This document shows, one piece after another, positions 1 to 8,192 of a DNA stretch of 19,604 bases (its first letter is position 1; every line of letters begins with the position of its first letter). The stretch is from Hyphomicrobiales bacterium (GTDB taxonomy: Bacteria; Pseudomonadota; Alphaproteobacteria; Rhizobiales; Beijerinckiaceae), in NCBI GenBank assembly GCA_028290125.1, contig JAQGKM010000465.1, positions 1 to 19,604 of the forward strand, written 5' to 3'. The translations under genes and the position numbers were made by a program. Under the pieces are notes generated by a model that saw only the letters and a program-made list of their open reading frames with translations, did no database searches and was not told where the DNA came from.

Positions 1-1082
1 TGATCACGCTGCCCTTGCTGCAGCCCGGATTGCTCTCCGCCGCGCTGATAGTCTTCGTCACCAGCGCGGGCCTGTTCGACGTGCCGCTGGCTCTGACCGC
101 CACCAAGGGCATCCGCACCATGCCCACGGAAGTCTTCGCGCTGGTGCGCTATCCCAGCGACCTCGGCCGCGCCGCGGCTTTCGGCATTTTCATCACCGCG
201 ATCACCATCGCATTGACCCTGTGGCAGCGTGCGCATCTTTCCAAGCGGCGTTACGAAATCGTGTCGGGCAAGGGATACAAGCCGCGCGTGACGGAAATCC
301 GTGGCGGCGCACGCATCCTCGCGCTGACCATCGAGATCGTCTTCTTGACCACGAGCGTCGTGCTCCCGGTGCTCGCCCTCGTGCTGGTCGCGCTGTCGCC
401 GCTTTGGACGGGCCGATTCAATCCGTCCAACGCGACGCTGGCGAATTTTTCCTATGTGCTGTTCGACTACAGCCTCACGCGGCAGGCGATCCTGAATTCG
501 CTCTTGCTCGCCGTCAGCGGCGCGACGCTCGGCGTGGTGATCAGCGGCCTGCAATCCTACTATCTCCAGCGCGGACGCGGACGCTTCAAGGGACTCGTGG
601 ATGCGCTGCTCGCCTTGCCGCTCGGCATTCCCGGTATCGTTCTGTCGCTGTTCTTTCTGATTTTCGCCATTCGAACGCCGCTCTACGGGACGCTGGCGAT
701 CCTGCTCATCGCCTATGTCGCGCGGTTCTTTCCCTTCGCGACCCGCACCATCAGCGCGATGCTGTCGGCCATTCATCCGGAACTGGAAGAGAGCGCGCGC
801 GCCAATGGCGCCAGCTGGGCGCAGACCATGCGCCATATTCTTCTGCCGCTCCTGCGCCCGGCGCTGATCGCGGCGTGGATCATGCTCTTCATCATCTTTA
901 TCCGTGAACTGGGGGCGAGCATCCTTCTTTACGCCAGCGGCACAGAGACGATCTCCATCGCCATGCTGCTGCTGTCGGAAAATAGCGTCGGCTATGTTGC
1001 GGCGCTGGCGCTCGTGCAGCTCGTTCTCCTGCTCGGCGGCTTCACCCTGTTCCGATTGACCAAGGTTTCCGCCATCCAATAG
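1..1082 (+). CDS. Fused ABC transporter permease, system A (5'-truncated)
   Basis: This is the inner-membrane permease of an ABC importer of the ferric/thiamine-like class (COG1178), in which two permease halves are fused in one chain. The reading frame is open from base 3 to a TAG stop, so the gene starts outside the window; the TTG at 15 is only an internal Leu codon. The first visible residues (ITLPLL) are the end of the first EAA loop, and a second EAA loop follows near 780-870 (EESARANGASW, then LLPLLRPAL). Many hydrophobic segments are visible. It aligns along its whole length with the intact permease at 8226-9923 (shared SGKGY, VALSPLW, RTPLYGT and LLYxxGTETI). By that alignment about 205-215 N-terminal residues are missing. 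The ATPase gene follows after 30 bases. The family is clear; the substrate is not. Confidence 0.92.
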   Translation, partial: ITLPLLQPGLLSAALIVFVTSAGLFDVPLALTATKGIRTMPTEVFALVRYPSDLGRAAAFGIFITAITIALTLWQRAHLSKRRYEIVSGKGYKPRVTEIRGGARILALTIEIVFLTTSVVLPVLALVLVALSPLWTGRFNPSNATLANFSYVLFDYSLTRQAILNSLLLAVSGATLGVVISGLQSYYLQRGRGRFKGLVDALLALPLGIPGIVLSLFFLIFAIRTPLYGTLAILLIAYVARFFPFATRTISAMLSAIHPELEESARANGASWAQTMRHILLPLLRPALIAAWIMLFIIFIRELGASILLYASGTETISIAMLLLSENSVGYVAALALVQLVLLLGGFTLFRLTKVSAIQ

Positions 1083-1112
1083 ACTTCAAAGAAAACACGA
1101 TCGGGGGGAGAT

Positions 1113-2132
1113 GTGACCAGGCATGACGCGCCGGACAGCTTTGTGAGCATCAAGCATGTCACGAAGAAATTCGGCGCCTATACGGCGCTCGACGACCTGA
1201 GTTTCTCGGTGCGCGAAGGCGGCACGCTGGCGCTGCTCGGCCCGAGCGGCTGCGGAAAGACGACCATGCTGCGCTGCCTCGCGGGGCTCGAAACCCCCGA
1301 GCACGGCTTCATCTCGATCGCCGGCAAGACCGTCTTCGATTCAGCCGCCGGCATCAATCTCAATCCGGAAGACCGGGGACTCGGCGTCGTGTTCCAGTCC
1401 TACGCCGTCTGGCCGCATATGTCGGTGGTAGACAACGTGGCTTTCCCCTTGCGCGTGCGTGGCGTCGGTGCGCCCGAACGGCGCAAGCGGGCGATGGAGA
1501 TTCTCGAAATTGTCGGGCTCGCGGGCTTCGCCGAGCGATCCGCCACGCAGTTGAGCGGCGGACAGCAGCAGCGCGTCGCCGTGGCGCGCGCGCTGGTCCA
1601 TTCGCCGAGCCTCGTGCTGTTCGACGAGGCGCTCTCAAATCTCGACGCCGCGCTGCGCGAACAGATGCGGCTTGAGTTAAAAGGCCTGCAGGACAGGCTC
1701 GGGTTCACGGCCCTCTACGTGACGCATGATCAGAGCGAGGCGCTGGGCCTGGCTGAGACAATCGTGCTGATGAACGTCGGGCGCATCGATACCAGCGGTT
1801 CCGCGCGCGACGTCTTCATGTCCCACCAGTCGTCCTTTGCGGCGCGCTTCTTCGGGCTCAACGTGTTTGAGGGCAAGGCGCGTGGCGCGGCGTTCATCGC
1901 CTTCCAGCGCGAGCATGCGCAATTGCGTGCGCCCGGCGCAGGGGCGGAAAGCGGCCTTGTGCTGCCAGGCGTTGTGCGCACGCGGTCGTTCCAGGGATTG
2001 GTCGATGAATACGCAATCGATCTTGATCAGGGCGTGTCGATCCGCGCGCTGGACGGCTCGGCGGGCTTCGCGCCCGGCCAGCGGGTGGATGTGGTTATCA
2101 ACGAGCGGAGCCTGTTTCTGCTCGATCGGTAA
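1113..2132 (+). CDS. ABC transporter ATP-binding protein, system A
   Basis: The cytoplasmic ATPase that drives importer A, 339 aa, of the PotA/FbpC type (COG3842). Visible motifs: Walker A GPSGCGKT at residues 43-50, Q-loop Gln95 (FQSYAVWPHM), signature LSGGQ at 147-151, Walker B LVLFDE ending at Glu172, D-loop SNLD at 175-178 and switch His205 (VTHD). About 100 C-terminal residues form a TOBE-like regulatory domain. The usual Pro after the Walker B Glu is Ala here (DEALSNLD); system B has DEPMSNLD. The GTG start at 1113 follows a purine-rich GGGGGAG that ends only two bases upstream, which is close. The next in-frame GTG, at 1143, is a possible alternative that would lose only ten residues. 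The stop is followed at once by the binding-protein leader, so co-transcription is likely. Confidence 0.93.
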   Translation: MTRHDAPDSFVSIKHVTKKFGAYTALDDLSFSVREGGTLALLGPSGCGKTTMLRCLAGLETPEHGFISIAGKTVFDSAAGINLNPEDRGLGVVFQSYAVWPHMSVVDNVAFPLRVRGVGAPERRKRAMEILEIVGLAGFAERSATQLSGGQQQRVAVARALVHSPSLVLFDEALSNLDAALREQMRLELKGLQDRLGFTALYVTHDQSEALGLAETIVLMNVGRIDTSGSARDVFMSHQSSFAARFFGLNVFEGKARGAAFIAFQREHAQLRAPGAGAESGLVLPGVVRTRSFQGLVDEYAIDLDQGVSIRALDGSAGFAPGQRVDVVINERSLFLLDR

Positions 2133-2153
2133 ATGAAAAGACGGGAGGCGAGG

Positions 2154-3248
2154 ATGAACATGACTGGCACGGCGCGCCTTGGTTTCGCGTTTCTTTTCAT
2201 GGGGCTGGCGACCATGGCCCACGCGCAGGACATCCCGGCGCTGAAGGGGCTTGATGAGGCGGCGCGCACAAACGTTCTTCAGATGGTCGATGGCGCCAAG
2301 AAGGAAGGCGCGCTGAGCTATTCCGATACGATCATCCAGCCCACGACAAGCGACGTCCTCGTGGCTGCGTTTCGCGCCTACTATGGGCTGCCCGCCAGCT
2401 TCCCGGTCAACTACACGCTGCTCACCAGCGGCGCCATGATCACGCGCATCGAGCAAGAGCTTGCCGCCAGCCGCATCACCTTCGATGTTGCGGCGATCGG
2501 CTCGCCGACATGGACCTTCGACCGCTACCGGTCCGGCGCTTTCATGCGCTACCGCTCGCGCGAATATGACGCCTACCAGGACGTCATCAAGGCGGGGCTC
2601 GGCGTCGACGGCGCCTTCGTGCTGAATGGCGGCTATGCGCAAATTCCGATCTGGAACGCCGACATTCTCAAATTCGACGGCAAGTCCTATCGCGACGCTC
2701 TCAACGCCGCCGTGCCAGGCCGGTTCTCCATTGGCGATGTCGTCCAGTCCGAATCCCATCTCACGACCTATGCGGGCCTGCGCCAGGTGCTCGACGTCGA
2801 ATTCTTCAAGGAAATGGCGAAGAAAAAGCCGACCTTCGTGGGCCGCTCGGAGCAGTCCGCGCAGCGGATCCTCACGGGTCAGGACGTGATCGCCTTTGGC
2901 GGCAATCCGTCTCGCGTCCACCAGTCGAACCAGAAGGGCGCCAGGCTGCGGATTCTGTATCCCTCCGAAGGTTTTACCTTCCTGCCGCAGTTGACTTTCA
3001 TTCTGGCCAAGGCGCCGCATCCCAACGCCGCGAAATTATGGATCGACTTCATTCTCTCGGAAACGGGACAGCAGATCCTCGCCAACAAGGAAGCCCTGAT
3101 TTCGGGCCGCGCCAATTTTCAATCGCCCATTCCCGATATTGCGCCGAATTTCTCGTCCCTGAAGATCGTCAATGTCGATTGGGAAAAGATGACGGCGGAC
3201 CAACTCATGAAATATCGTGAGGAATGGATCAGCATCTTCAATCCGTGA
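2154..3248 (+). CDS. ABC transporter periplasmic substrate-binding protein, system A
   Basis: Periplasmic receptor of importer A, 364 aa, in the COG1840 (AfuA/FbpA-like) binding-protein family. Residues 1-24 form a Sec signal peptide (Arg8, then a hydrophobic core, then a likely cut after AHA). I chose the ATG at 2154 because GGGAGG at 2143-2148 sits five bases upstream; an in-frame ATG at 2133 has no such site and would add seven residues. The C-terminal lobe has typical family features: an NQKG segment, YPSEG, and an FILSETGQQIL helix. The paired tyrosines that bind iron in true FbpA proteins are not seen where I would expect them, so an organic ligand is more likely than Fe(III). It is clearly paralogous to the protein at 9920-11005 (shared AAKEGALxY or AKKEGALSY, NQKGA, DFILSE, ALISGR/AMISGR, WEKMT/WNKMT). 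Confidence 0.9.
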   Translation: MNMTGTARLGFAFLFMGLATMAHAQDIPALKGLDEAARTNVLQMVDGAKKEGALSYSDTIIQPTTSDVLVAAFRAYYGLPASFPVNYTLLTSGAMITRIEQELAASRITFDVAAIGSPTWTFDRYRSGAFMRYRSREYDAYQDVIKAGLGVDGAFVLNGGYAQIPIWNADILKFDGKSYRDALNAAVPGRFSIGDVVQSESHLTTYAGLRQVLDVEFFKEMAKKKPTFVGRSEQSAQRILTGQDVIAFGGNPSRVHQSNQKGARLRILYPSEGFTFLPQLTFILAKAPHPNAAKLWIDFILSETGQQILANKEALISGRANFQSPIPDIAPNFSSLKIVNVDWEKMTADQLMKYREEWISIFNP

Positions 3249-3257
3249 GGGTATTTC

Positions 3258-4016
3258 GTGAGCACTAGCGACAGGGGCCTCGCGCTCGTGACCGGCGCGT
3301 CCTACGGCGTCGGCGCAGCCGTGGCGAAGGCGCTCGCCAGAGATGGCTGGCGCGTGGCGATCACCGCGACGAAAATCGAAAATTGTGCGGCCACCGCCGA
3401 AGCGATCACAGCGGCGGGCGGCTCGTGCCTGCCCTGCGCGCTTGATTTGCGGTCGCAAGACAGCATTGCGGCTCTGGTCGCGCGGCTGTGGAGCGAGGCG
3501 CCGGTGCGCGCGCTCGTCAACAATGCCGGCGTCAACCTGCGCCGCGATGCGGTGGAGGTCAGCCGCGAGGATTGGGACGAGGTCATGCTCGCCAATCTCA
3601 CCGGCACGTTCTTCCTGACGCAAGCGGTCGGCAAACGGCTGATCGAGGCCGGGCTCGACGGCTCCATCGTCACGGTGAGTTCGAGCCATGGCATGCTTGG
3701 CGCGCCGCAGCGGTCGACCTATGGCATCAGCAAGGCTGGGCTGATCCAGATGGTGCGGATGCTGGCAGTGGAATGGGGGCCGAAGAACATCAGGCTCAAT
3801 GCGCTGGCGCCGGGGCGTCTGGAGACGGATTCGCCGTCACGCGCAGCGAGCGGGTCCGATCCTGTCTACATGGGCAAGATGCTGTCCAAAATTCCGCTCG
3901 GGCGCTTCGCGACAGGCGAGGATGTCGGCGCCATGGCGGCCTTTCTTGCTGGCCCCGGCGGGCGATCCATCACCGGCCAGGTGATCGCGATCGACGGCGG
4001 TTTGTCGGCTGCGTAA
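3258..4016 (+). CDS. SDR-family NAD(P)-dependent oxidoreductase
   Basis: Short-chain dehydrogenase/reductase, 252 aa, the normal length for a classical SDR. It should oxidise an alcohol or reduce a ketone with NAD(P). Visible features: cofactor motif TGASYGVG at residues 12-19, NNAG at 88-91, catalytic Asn113, Ser142, Tyr155 and Lys159 (YGISK), and the C-terminal GQVIAIDGG. It most resembles the gluconate/3-oxoacyl reductase-like SDRs, but the substrate cannot be read from the sequence. The GTG start has GAGGG at 3247-3251, six bases upstream, overlapping the stop of the binding-protein gene, so it is the last gene of the system A operon. This suggests that it acts on the imported compound or an early product. 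Confidence 0.93.
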   Translation: MSTSDRGLALVTGASYGVGAAVAKALARDGWRVAITATKIENCAATAEAITAAGGSCLPCALDLRSQDSIAALVARLWSEAPVRALVNNAGVNLRRDAVEVSREDWDEVMLANLTGTFFLTQAVGKRLIEAGLDGSIVTVSSSHGMLGAPQRSTYGISKAGLIQMVRMLAVEWGPKNIRLNALAPGRLETDSPSRAASGSDPVYMGKMLSKIPLGRFATGEDVGAMAAFLAGPGGRSITGQVIAIDGGLSAA

Positions 4017-4069
4017 GCCGGAGCGGCGTGCGCGCAACTCTGCACCGGCGGGCCCGTCAACGTGAGGAC

Positions 4070-4609
4070 TTAGATTGGCATTGGGAATTGTTGTAGAAAA
4101 GGTTGGTATTCAGCTTCGACCTCGAGCTTCAGCGAGCCGGTGAAGCGCACGAACCCGGTATAGTAGGACGCGACAAAGAGGAGATCGACGATTTCATCTG
4201 GAGGCAGTAGAGCCTCTAGACGGGAGAACGTCTCTTCGCATGCTCCGCCGTTCTCCACGATCTCTGTCGCAGCGTCGATCGCCGCCTGAGCCAGCGGGTC
4301 ATCGTCGAACGCCTCGTCTTTCGTGATGCGCGATATGTCCGCCTCGCTCGCACCCGCTTCAAGGGCGATCTTCAAATGGTGCGAATACTCGTAAGGCGAG
4401 CGCGCAAGCGCCGCCACCTTCAGGATCACCAGTTCGCAGATGCGCACCGGCAATCGGCTCTCGCGGCGAAAGTAGAGCCCGATCTGTCGTGAGAGGCGCG
4501 CAAGCTGCGGGCTGTGCAGCGTCTGGCGATGCAGGTTCATGCCTGCGCCGAAGATGTCGTGGAATTCGGCCGGGACCTCATCCTTGGTGAGCAGGGGCAG
4601 ACGCGACAT
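4070..4609 (-). CDS. Carboxymuconolactone decarboxylase/AhpD-like family protein
   Basis: A 179-aa all-helical protein of the carboxymuconolactone decarboxylase (CMD) superfamily. The family signature is visible as CELVILKVAALARSPYEY followed by HH at residues 77-78, matching the EYxxHxxxA pattern around Glu74-Ala82. The CxxC pair of AhpD peroxidase-type members is absent, so a peroxidase role is unlikely. A lactone-ring or decarboxylation role in an aromatic or heterocycle pathway fits the neighbours but is an inference. The ATG at 4609 is supported by GGAGG at 4616-4620, six bases upstream. The gene converges on the SDR gene and diverges from the FAD hydroxylase at 4779. Confidence 0.85.
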   Translation of the reverse strand: MSRLPLLTKDEVPAEFHDIFGAGMNLHRQTLHSPQLARLSRQIGLYFRRESRLPVRICELVILKVAALARSPYEYSHHLKIALEAGASEADISRITKDEAFDDDPLAQAAIDAATEIVENGGACEETFSRLEALLPPDEIVDLLFVASYYTGFVRFTGSLKLEVEAEYQPFLQQFPMPI

Positions 4610-4628
4610 GGATATCCTCCGCCCTCAT

Positions 4629-4639
4629 TGTGTCACACA
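4629..4639. promoter_or_regulatory. Perfect palindrome, candidate operator
   Basis: TGTGT-C-ACACA is a perfect inverted repeat around C4634. It lies about 20 bases upstream of the CMD start, in the 169-base divergent gap 4610-4778. A regulator bound here would block the minus-strand promoter. The cognate regulator is unknown; the LysR gene is far away. A second short palindrome, TTCATGAA (4687-4694), lies in the same gap. I saw no convincing -35/-10 pair. Confidence 0.35.
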
Positions 4640-4766
4640 GGGGCAGGCGTGCCAGCGGTGAATTCGGAACCGCAAGAAAAGCTCTATTCATGAAAGGGGC
4701 ACTGCTTCACGGCTCGCGCGCATTGATGAGCAGCCCCCGATGCCCAAGAATGCCTGCTGAATTGTC

Positions 4767-4773
4767 GGGGAGG
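4767..4773 (+). promoter_or_regulatory. Ribosome-binding site that fixes a TTG start
   Basis: GGGGAGG five bases before TTG 4779. The nearby ATG at 4774 is out of frame, and the first in-frame ATG (residue 12) would delete part of the FAD-binding GxGxxG, so the TTG is the start. Confidence 0.7.
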
Positions 4774-4778
4774 ATGCC

Positions 4779-5900
4779 TTGGGACTTCGGGTCGCTATCA
4801 TCGGCGCGGGAATGGGCGGTCTTGCCTGCGCGGCCGCTCTCAAGGGCCAGGGTGCGGACGTCGCCATCTACGAGCAGGCGGGCGCATTCAAGCGCATCGG
4901 CGCAGGCATTCAGATGACGCCCAATGCCGTGAAGGCGCTGCGTGGCATCGGGCTCGAGGAGGCGTTGCGCGACGTCGCCTTCGAGGCGGCGCTCGGCCAT
5001 AATCGCGATGCGGGGAGCGGCGCCGTCACCAATGTTCTCGAACTCGGCCAGCGCATCGTCGACCGATGCGGCGCGCCGCTGCTGACGCTCCATCGCGGCG
5101 ACCTGCATAGCACGCTGCTTTCAGCCGTGCCGTCGGACGTCATTCACATGAACCATCGCCTCCTCGGCTTCGAGCAGGATGGTGGGCCAGTAACGTTGCA
5201 GTTCGACACCGGCGCCAGCATCGAAGCGGATGTCGTCATCGCCGCCGACGGCGTGCATTCGGTGGTGCGCAATCAGATGTTTGGGACGGACGCGCCGCGC
5301 TTCACCGGGCGTGTTGCCTACCGCACAACGTTTCCGGCTTCCCTCATCGGCTCGCTGCAGATCGACGACCGCTGCAAATGGTGGGGACCGGACCGTCACA
5401 TCGTCATTTATTACACGACGAGGATGCGCAGCGAGATCTACTTCGTCACGTCGACGCCCGAGCCCGACTTCAATGTCGAGTCCTGGAGCATGAAGGGCGA
5501 TCTGGCGGAACTGCGTGCGGCCTATGCCGATTTTCACCCGACCGTGCGGGCGCTGCTCGATGCCTGCCCCGATGTTCACAAATGGGCGCTGGTTGTGCGC
5601 GAGCCTTTGCCAAGCTGGCATGAGGGCCGCGTCGCACTGCTCGGCGACGCCTGCCACCCGATGACGCCCTACATGGCGCAGGGGGCAGCCAGTGCGATCG
5701 AGGACGCCGTCATCCTCTCGCGCTGCCTCGACGGCGTCGCCGCCGGCGGTGTCTCGCAGGCTCTCGCCCGCTATCAGGCGACGCGTTACGAGCGCGCCAC
5801 AGCCATCCAGCAGACCTCGGCGCAAAATACGTGGATGAGGGAGAAGACCGATTTCGACTGGGTCTACGGTCACGATGTCTGGTCGCAGACGCTGGCGTGA
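4779..5900 (+). CDS. FAD-dependent aromatic/heterocyclic hydroxylase, NicC-like
   Basis: Single-component flavoprotein monooxygenase (group A, PHBH/salicylate hydroxylase fold), 373 aa. It should use NAD(P)H and O2 to hydroxylate an aromatic or pyridine ring. Visible features: FAD motif GAGMGG at residues 9-14, Glu32 for the ribose, LHRGDL at 104-109, the DG motif AADG at 155-158, and GDACHPM at 289-295. The stretch KWWGPDRH with IYYTT, and the C-terminal NTW...WVYGHD, recall 6-hydroxynicotinate 3-monooxygenase (NicC) more than salicylate hydroxylase. By my recollection of NicC, His211 and Cys202 are kept (His207, Cys199), but His47 and a later His are replaced by Gln45 and Tyr298, so the substrate may differ. 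It is the first gene of a plus-strand operon; the Bug gene follows after 19 bases. Confidence 0.9.
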   Translation: MGLRVAIIGAGMGGLACAAALKGQGADVAIYEQAGAFKRIGAGIQMTPNAVKALRGIGLEEALRDVAFEAALGHNRDAGSGAVTNVLELGQRIVDRCGAPLLTLHRGDLHSTLLSAVPSDVIHMNHRLLGFEQDGGPVTLQFDTGASIEADVVIAADGVHSVVRNQMFGTDAPRFTGRVAYRTTFPASLIGSLQIDDRCKWWGPDRHIVIYYTTRMRSEIYFVTSTPEPDFNVESWSMKGDLAELRAAYADFHPTVRALLDACPDVHKWALVVREPLPSWHEGRVALLGDACHPMTPYMAQGAASAIEDAVILSRCLDGVAAGGVSQALARYQATRYERATAIQQTSAQNTWMREKTDFDWVYGHDVWSQTLA

Positions 5901-5919
5901 GGCGGGAGGGGAACATCAC

Positions 5920-6894
5920 ATGCTGAAGTACGCAAGCGTTGGACTGCTTCTCGCGAGCCTTTTGTCGGGCGCCGCCGCAACGGCGCAGGAGGGACAGTTT
6001 CCGTCGCGCCCGATCACCGTCGTCGTCGGTTCGTCCTCGGGATCGTCGATGGAATTCGAGATGCGGATCCTGAGCGAGAAGTTCAAGGAGCTGACCGGTC
6101 AGCCGATCCTGATCGACATCCGCCCCGGCGCGAACGGCGCGACAGGCGCGAGTTTCGTGATGCGCGCGAAGCCTGACGGCTACACGCTGTTCACCTCGCC
6201 TGCTTCGCCCATGGTGTTCAATCCACTGACGCACAAGAACCTGAATTACGATCCGAAGAAGATGACGCCGATCATCGAGATCGGCGCGCAGCCGCTCGTG
6301 TTGGCGACGCGTGGCGACTTGCCCGTGAATTCGGTGGCGGACCTCATCGGTTACGCCAAGGGCAAGCCCGGCGGCGTGTTCTATTCGTCGACCGGCATCG
6401 GTGGCGGCAATCACATGTCGGCCCTGCTGTTCGAGCGCTACAGCGGCACGCAATTGAAGCATGTGCCTTACGAGGGCGCGGGACCGGCGACGCAGGCGAT
6501 CCTCCGGGGCGAAGTGGATTTCGGCATTCTTTCCATCGCTTCGCTGCTGCCCTGGTACCGTGACGGGAAGATCAAGATTCTCGCCGTCGGCTCACAGGCG
6601 CGTTCCCCTGACGCGCCAGACGTGCCGACGTTTCGCGAACTCGGATATCCGGAAGAATTCGTCCTGACCGGATGGCGCGTGCTGGTCGGGCCCCCGAACA
6701 TGCCCGACGCTGTCGTCGATCGCCTGAACGGGCTCGTCAACATGGCGTATCAAGACAAGATCGTACGCGACCGGTTCAAGGCGCTGGGGCTCGATGCGAC
6801 TGGCGGTACGCAAGCCCAGGTGGCCGCCATGTTGAAGCGGGAAGCCGCCACATGGGAGCAGGTCGCGCGTGAAAATGGCATCGAGCCGCAATGA
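5920..6894 (+). CDS. Bug/TctC-family tripartite tricarboxylate transporter receptor
   Basis: Periplasmic solute receptor of the Bug (TTT) family, 324 aa, typical in length. A Sec signal peptide covers residues 1-22 (cut near ATA-QE). It is followed by the family pattern FPSRPITVVVG, the ...GANGATG loop, KPDGYTL, the VPYEGAGPA motif that contacts the carboxylate, and GEVDFG. Such proteins bind small carboxylates or aromatic acids for TctAB permeases. No TctA or TctB gene is in the window, so this is an orphan receptor here. The ATG at 5920 has GGGAGGGG (5904-5911) eight bases upstream; an in-frame ATG at 5875 lies inside the hydroxylase gene and is rejected. Its place inside a catabolic operon suggests that it binds that pathway's substrate. 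Confidence 0.9.
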   Translation: MLKYASVGLLLASLLSGAAATAQEGQFPSRPITVVVGSSSGSSMEFEMRILSEKFKELTGQPILIDIRPGANGATGASFVMRAKPDGYTLFTSPASPMVFNPLTHKNLNYDPKKMTPIIEIGAQPLVLATRGDLPVNSVADLIGYAKGKPGGVFYSSTGIGGGNHMSALLFERYSGTQLKHVPYEGAGPATQAILRGEVDFGILSIASLLPWYRDGKIKILAVGSQARSPDAPDVPTFRELGYPEEFVLTGWRVLVGPPNMPDAVVDRLNGLVNMAYQDKIVRDRFKALGLDATGGTQAQVAAMLKREAATWEQVARENGIEPQ

Positions 6895-6907
6895 GGATGG
6901 ACAAGCC

Positions 6908-7399
6908 ATGACTCGATCTTCAGCAACCGTCGATTCAGCGACCTTCCGCGCCGCGATGGGGTGCTTTCTCACCGGCGTAACCATCGTCACCAGTGCAGGA
7001 CGCGAGGGCCTGACGGGCCTCACAGCCAACAGCTTCACCTCCGTGTCGCTCGATCCTTGCCAGATCCTCGTCTGCATCAAGGCCAAAAGCGTGACTGGCG
7101 CGGCCATCCGCGACTGCGGGCGTTTCGCCGTGAACCTGCTTGCTGCAGGCCAGAGCGATCTGGCGTGGCGATTCGCAAAGCCGGCGGATGATCGCTTCGC
7201 CGGAGTGGCTTTCACTCAGAATGAAAACGGCATTCCGTTGCTGTCGGGCAGTCTCGCCCATCTCGTTTGCGAACTCGACCGCATCCATGCGAGTGGCGAC
7301 CATGACATTCTCATCGGCAATGTGCTGGCGTGTGAGAACACGCTCGTCCAGCCGCTAGCCTTCTTCCGTGGCAAGATGCACGACTATGCGGCCGCATGA
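6908..7399 (+). CDS. Flavin reductase (HpaC/DIM6-like) domain protein
   Basis: Small flavin reductase, 163 aa, that would make reduced FMN or FAD from NAD(P)H for a partner monooxygenase. Visible family features are FRAAMGCFLTGVTIVT near the N-terminus, the GLTANSFTSVSLDP segment, the FAVNLL strand, and the GDHDILIGNV motif near the C-terminus. The ATG at 6908 lies 13 bases after the Bug stop; GAGGA at 6893-6897 and GGA at 6899-6901 are available as ribosome sites. The neighbouring FAD hydroxylase should not need a reductase. The likely client is therefore the luciferase-like monooxygenase at 13384-14511, or an enzyme outside the window. Confidence 0.9.
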   Translation: MTRSSATVDSATFRAAMGCFLTGVTIVTSAGREGLTGLTANSFTSVSLDPCQILVCIKAKSVTGAAIRDCGRFAVNLLAAGQSDLAWRFAKPADDRFAGVAFTQNENGIPLLSGSLAHLVCELDRIHASGDHDILIGNVLACENTLVQPLAFFRGKMHDYAAA

Positions 7400-7421
7400 A
7401 AAGAACAACCAGGAGGACTCA

Positions 7422-8186
7422 ATGAAGGACGGCATCGTCAAATCGGGCCCACACGGGCGCACGCATTATCTGGAAGCGGGCTCTGGCCCGGTTGTCATTC
7501 TCATGCACTCGAACGGCAACTCGGCTTACGAATATGAGGATGTGCTGCCGATCCTGGCGAAAGACTATCGCGTCATCGCGGTCGACTATCCGGGCCATGG
7601 CGATTCCGAGCCGTTGAAGCATCACTATACGGTCGGCGACTATGCGGATTTCATCATCGCCTTCATGGATGCGTTGGATGTGCCGAAGGCGAGCGTTCTT
7701 GGCTCGTCGATCGGCGGCGCGGTCGCCATCGATCTGGGCGTGCGGCATGCGTCGCGCATCGAAAAGCTTTTCGTCGTGGAGAGCCCGATCCGCACACCCG
7801 AACAATGGCTCGAACGCTGGCCCGCGACTGAAAAGGGCTACGGGACGGTGGTGCAGACGATGGAGCAGGTGCGTCCGCGTTTGCGTAATCTGACCGAGCC
7901 GGTTCTGGAGCGCTGGAACATCGACCGGAGCAAGGCGGGCGCCTGGGCCATGATGTCGGTGATGTGGTCGCTTCGCGAATATGACGTCTTCGAAAATATC
8001 CCGAAGATCAAAGCGTCGACCATGGCGATCTACGGATCCAAAAGCCCCCATCCACTTGGGCTTTCGACATTCGAGAAGATGTTGCCGGGAGCCGCCCGGG
8101 CGCAAATGCCCGATTGCGGGCACTTTCCGATGATGGACGATCCCGCCGAGCTTTCGCGGTTGGTCGACAGCTTCATCAAGGGATGA
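7422..8186 (+). CDS. Alpha/beta hydrolase
   Basis: A 254-aa alpha/beta-fold hydrolase. The nucleophile elbow GSSIGG gives Ser96, the catalytic His is His234 (DCGHF), and HSNGN at 29-33 is the likely oxyanion-hole loop. The acid normally found after the seventh strand is not obvious: IYGSKSPHP stands where G-x-x-D is common. Glu119 after the sixth strand (FVVES) is a candidate replacement. Candidate roles in this setting are hydrolysis of a ring-opened amide, ester or C-C bond, as NicD or MhpC do in other pathways; the sequence does not decide. AGGAGGA at 7411-7417, four bases upstream, fixes the ATG at 7422. It is the last gene of the operon and is followed by a terminator-like hairpin. Confidence 0.9.
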   Translation: MKDGIVKSGPHGRTHYLEAGSGPVVILMHSNGNSAYEYEDVLPILAKDYRVIAVDYPGHGDSEPLKHHYTVGDYADFIIAFMDALDVPKASVLGSSIGGAVAIDLGVRHASRIEKLFVVESPIRTPEQWLERWPATEKGYGTVVQTMEQVRPRLRNLTEPVLERWNIDRSKAGAWAMMSVMWSLREYDVFENIPKIKASTMAIYGSKSPHPLGLSTFEKMLPGAARAQMPDCGHFPMMDDPAELSRLVDSFIKG

Positions 8187-8192
8187 GAGGGC

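Noticed and set aside
1677..3020. A 447-codon open frame on the minus strand opposite the system A ATPase and receptor
   Set aside because: It is antisense to two well-supported genes, has Arg/His/Gly-rich composition typical of GC-rich shadows, and shows no family motif.
1..3248. Labelling system A as an iron(III) importer (FbpABC)
   Set aside because: Family naming suggests iron, but the expected iron-binding tyrosine pair is not seen in the receptor and the gene context is catabolic.
4017..4069. GCCGG...CCGGC repeat as a terminator between the SDR and CMD genes
   Set aside because: Only five continuous pairs (plus two after a mismatch) across a 17-base loop and no T-run; too weak to call.
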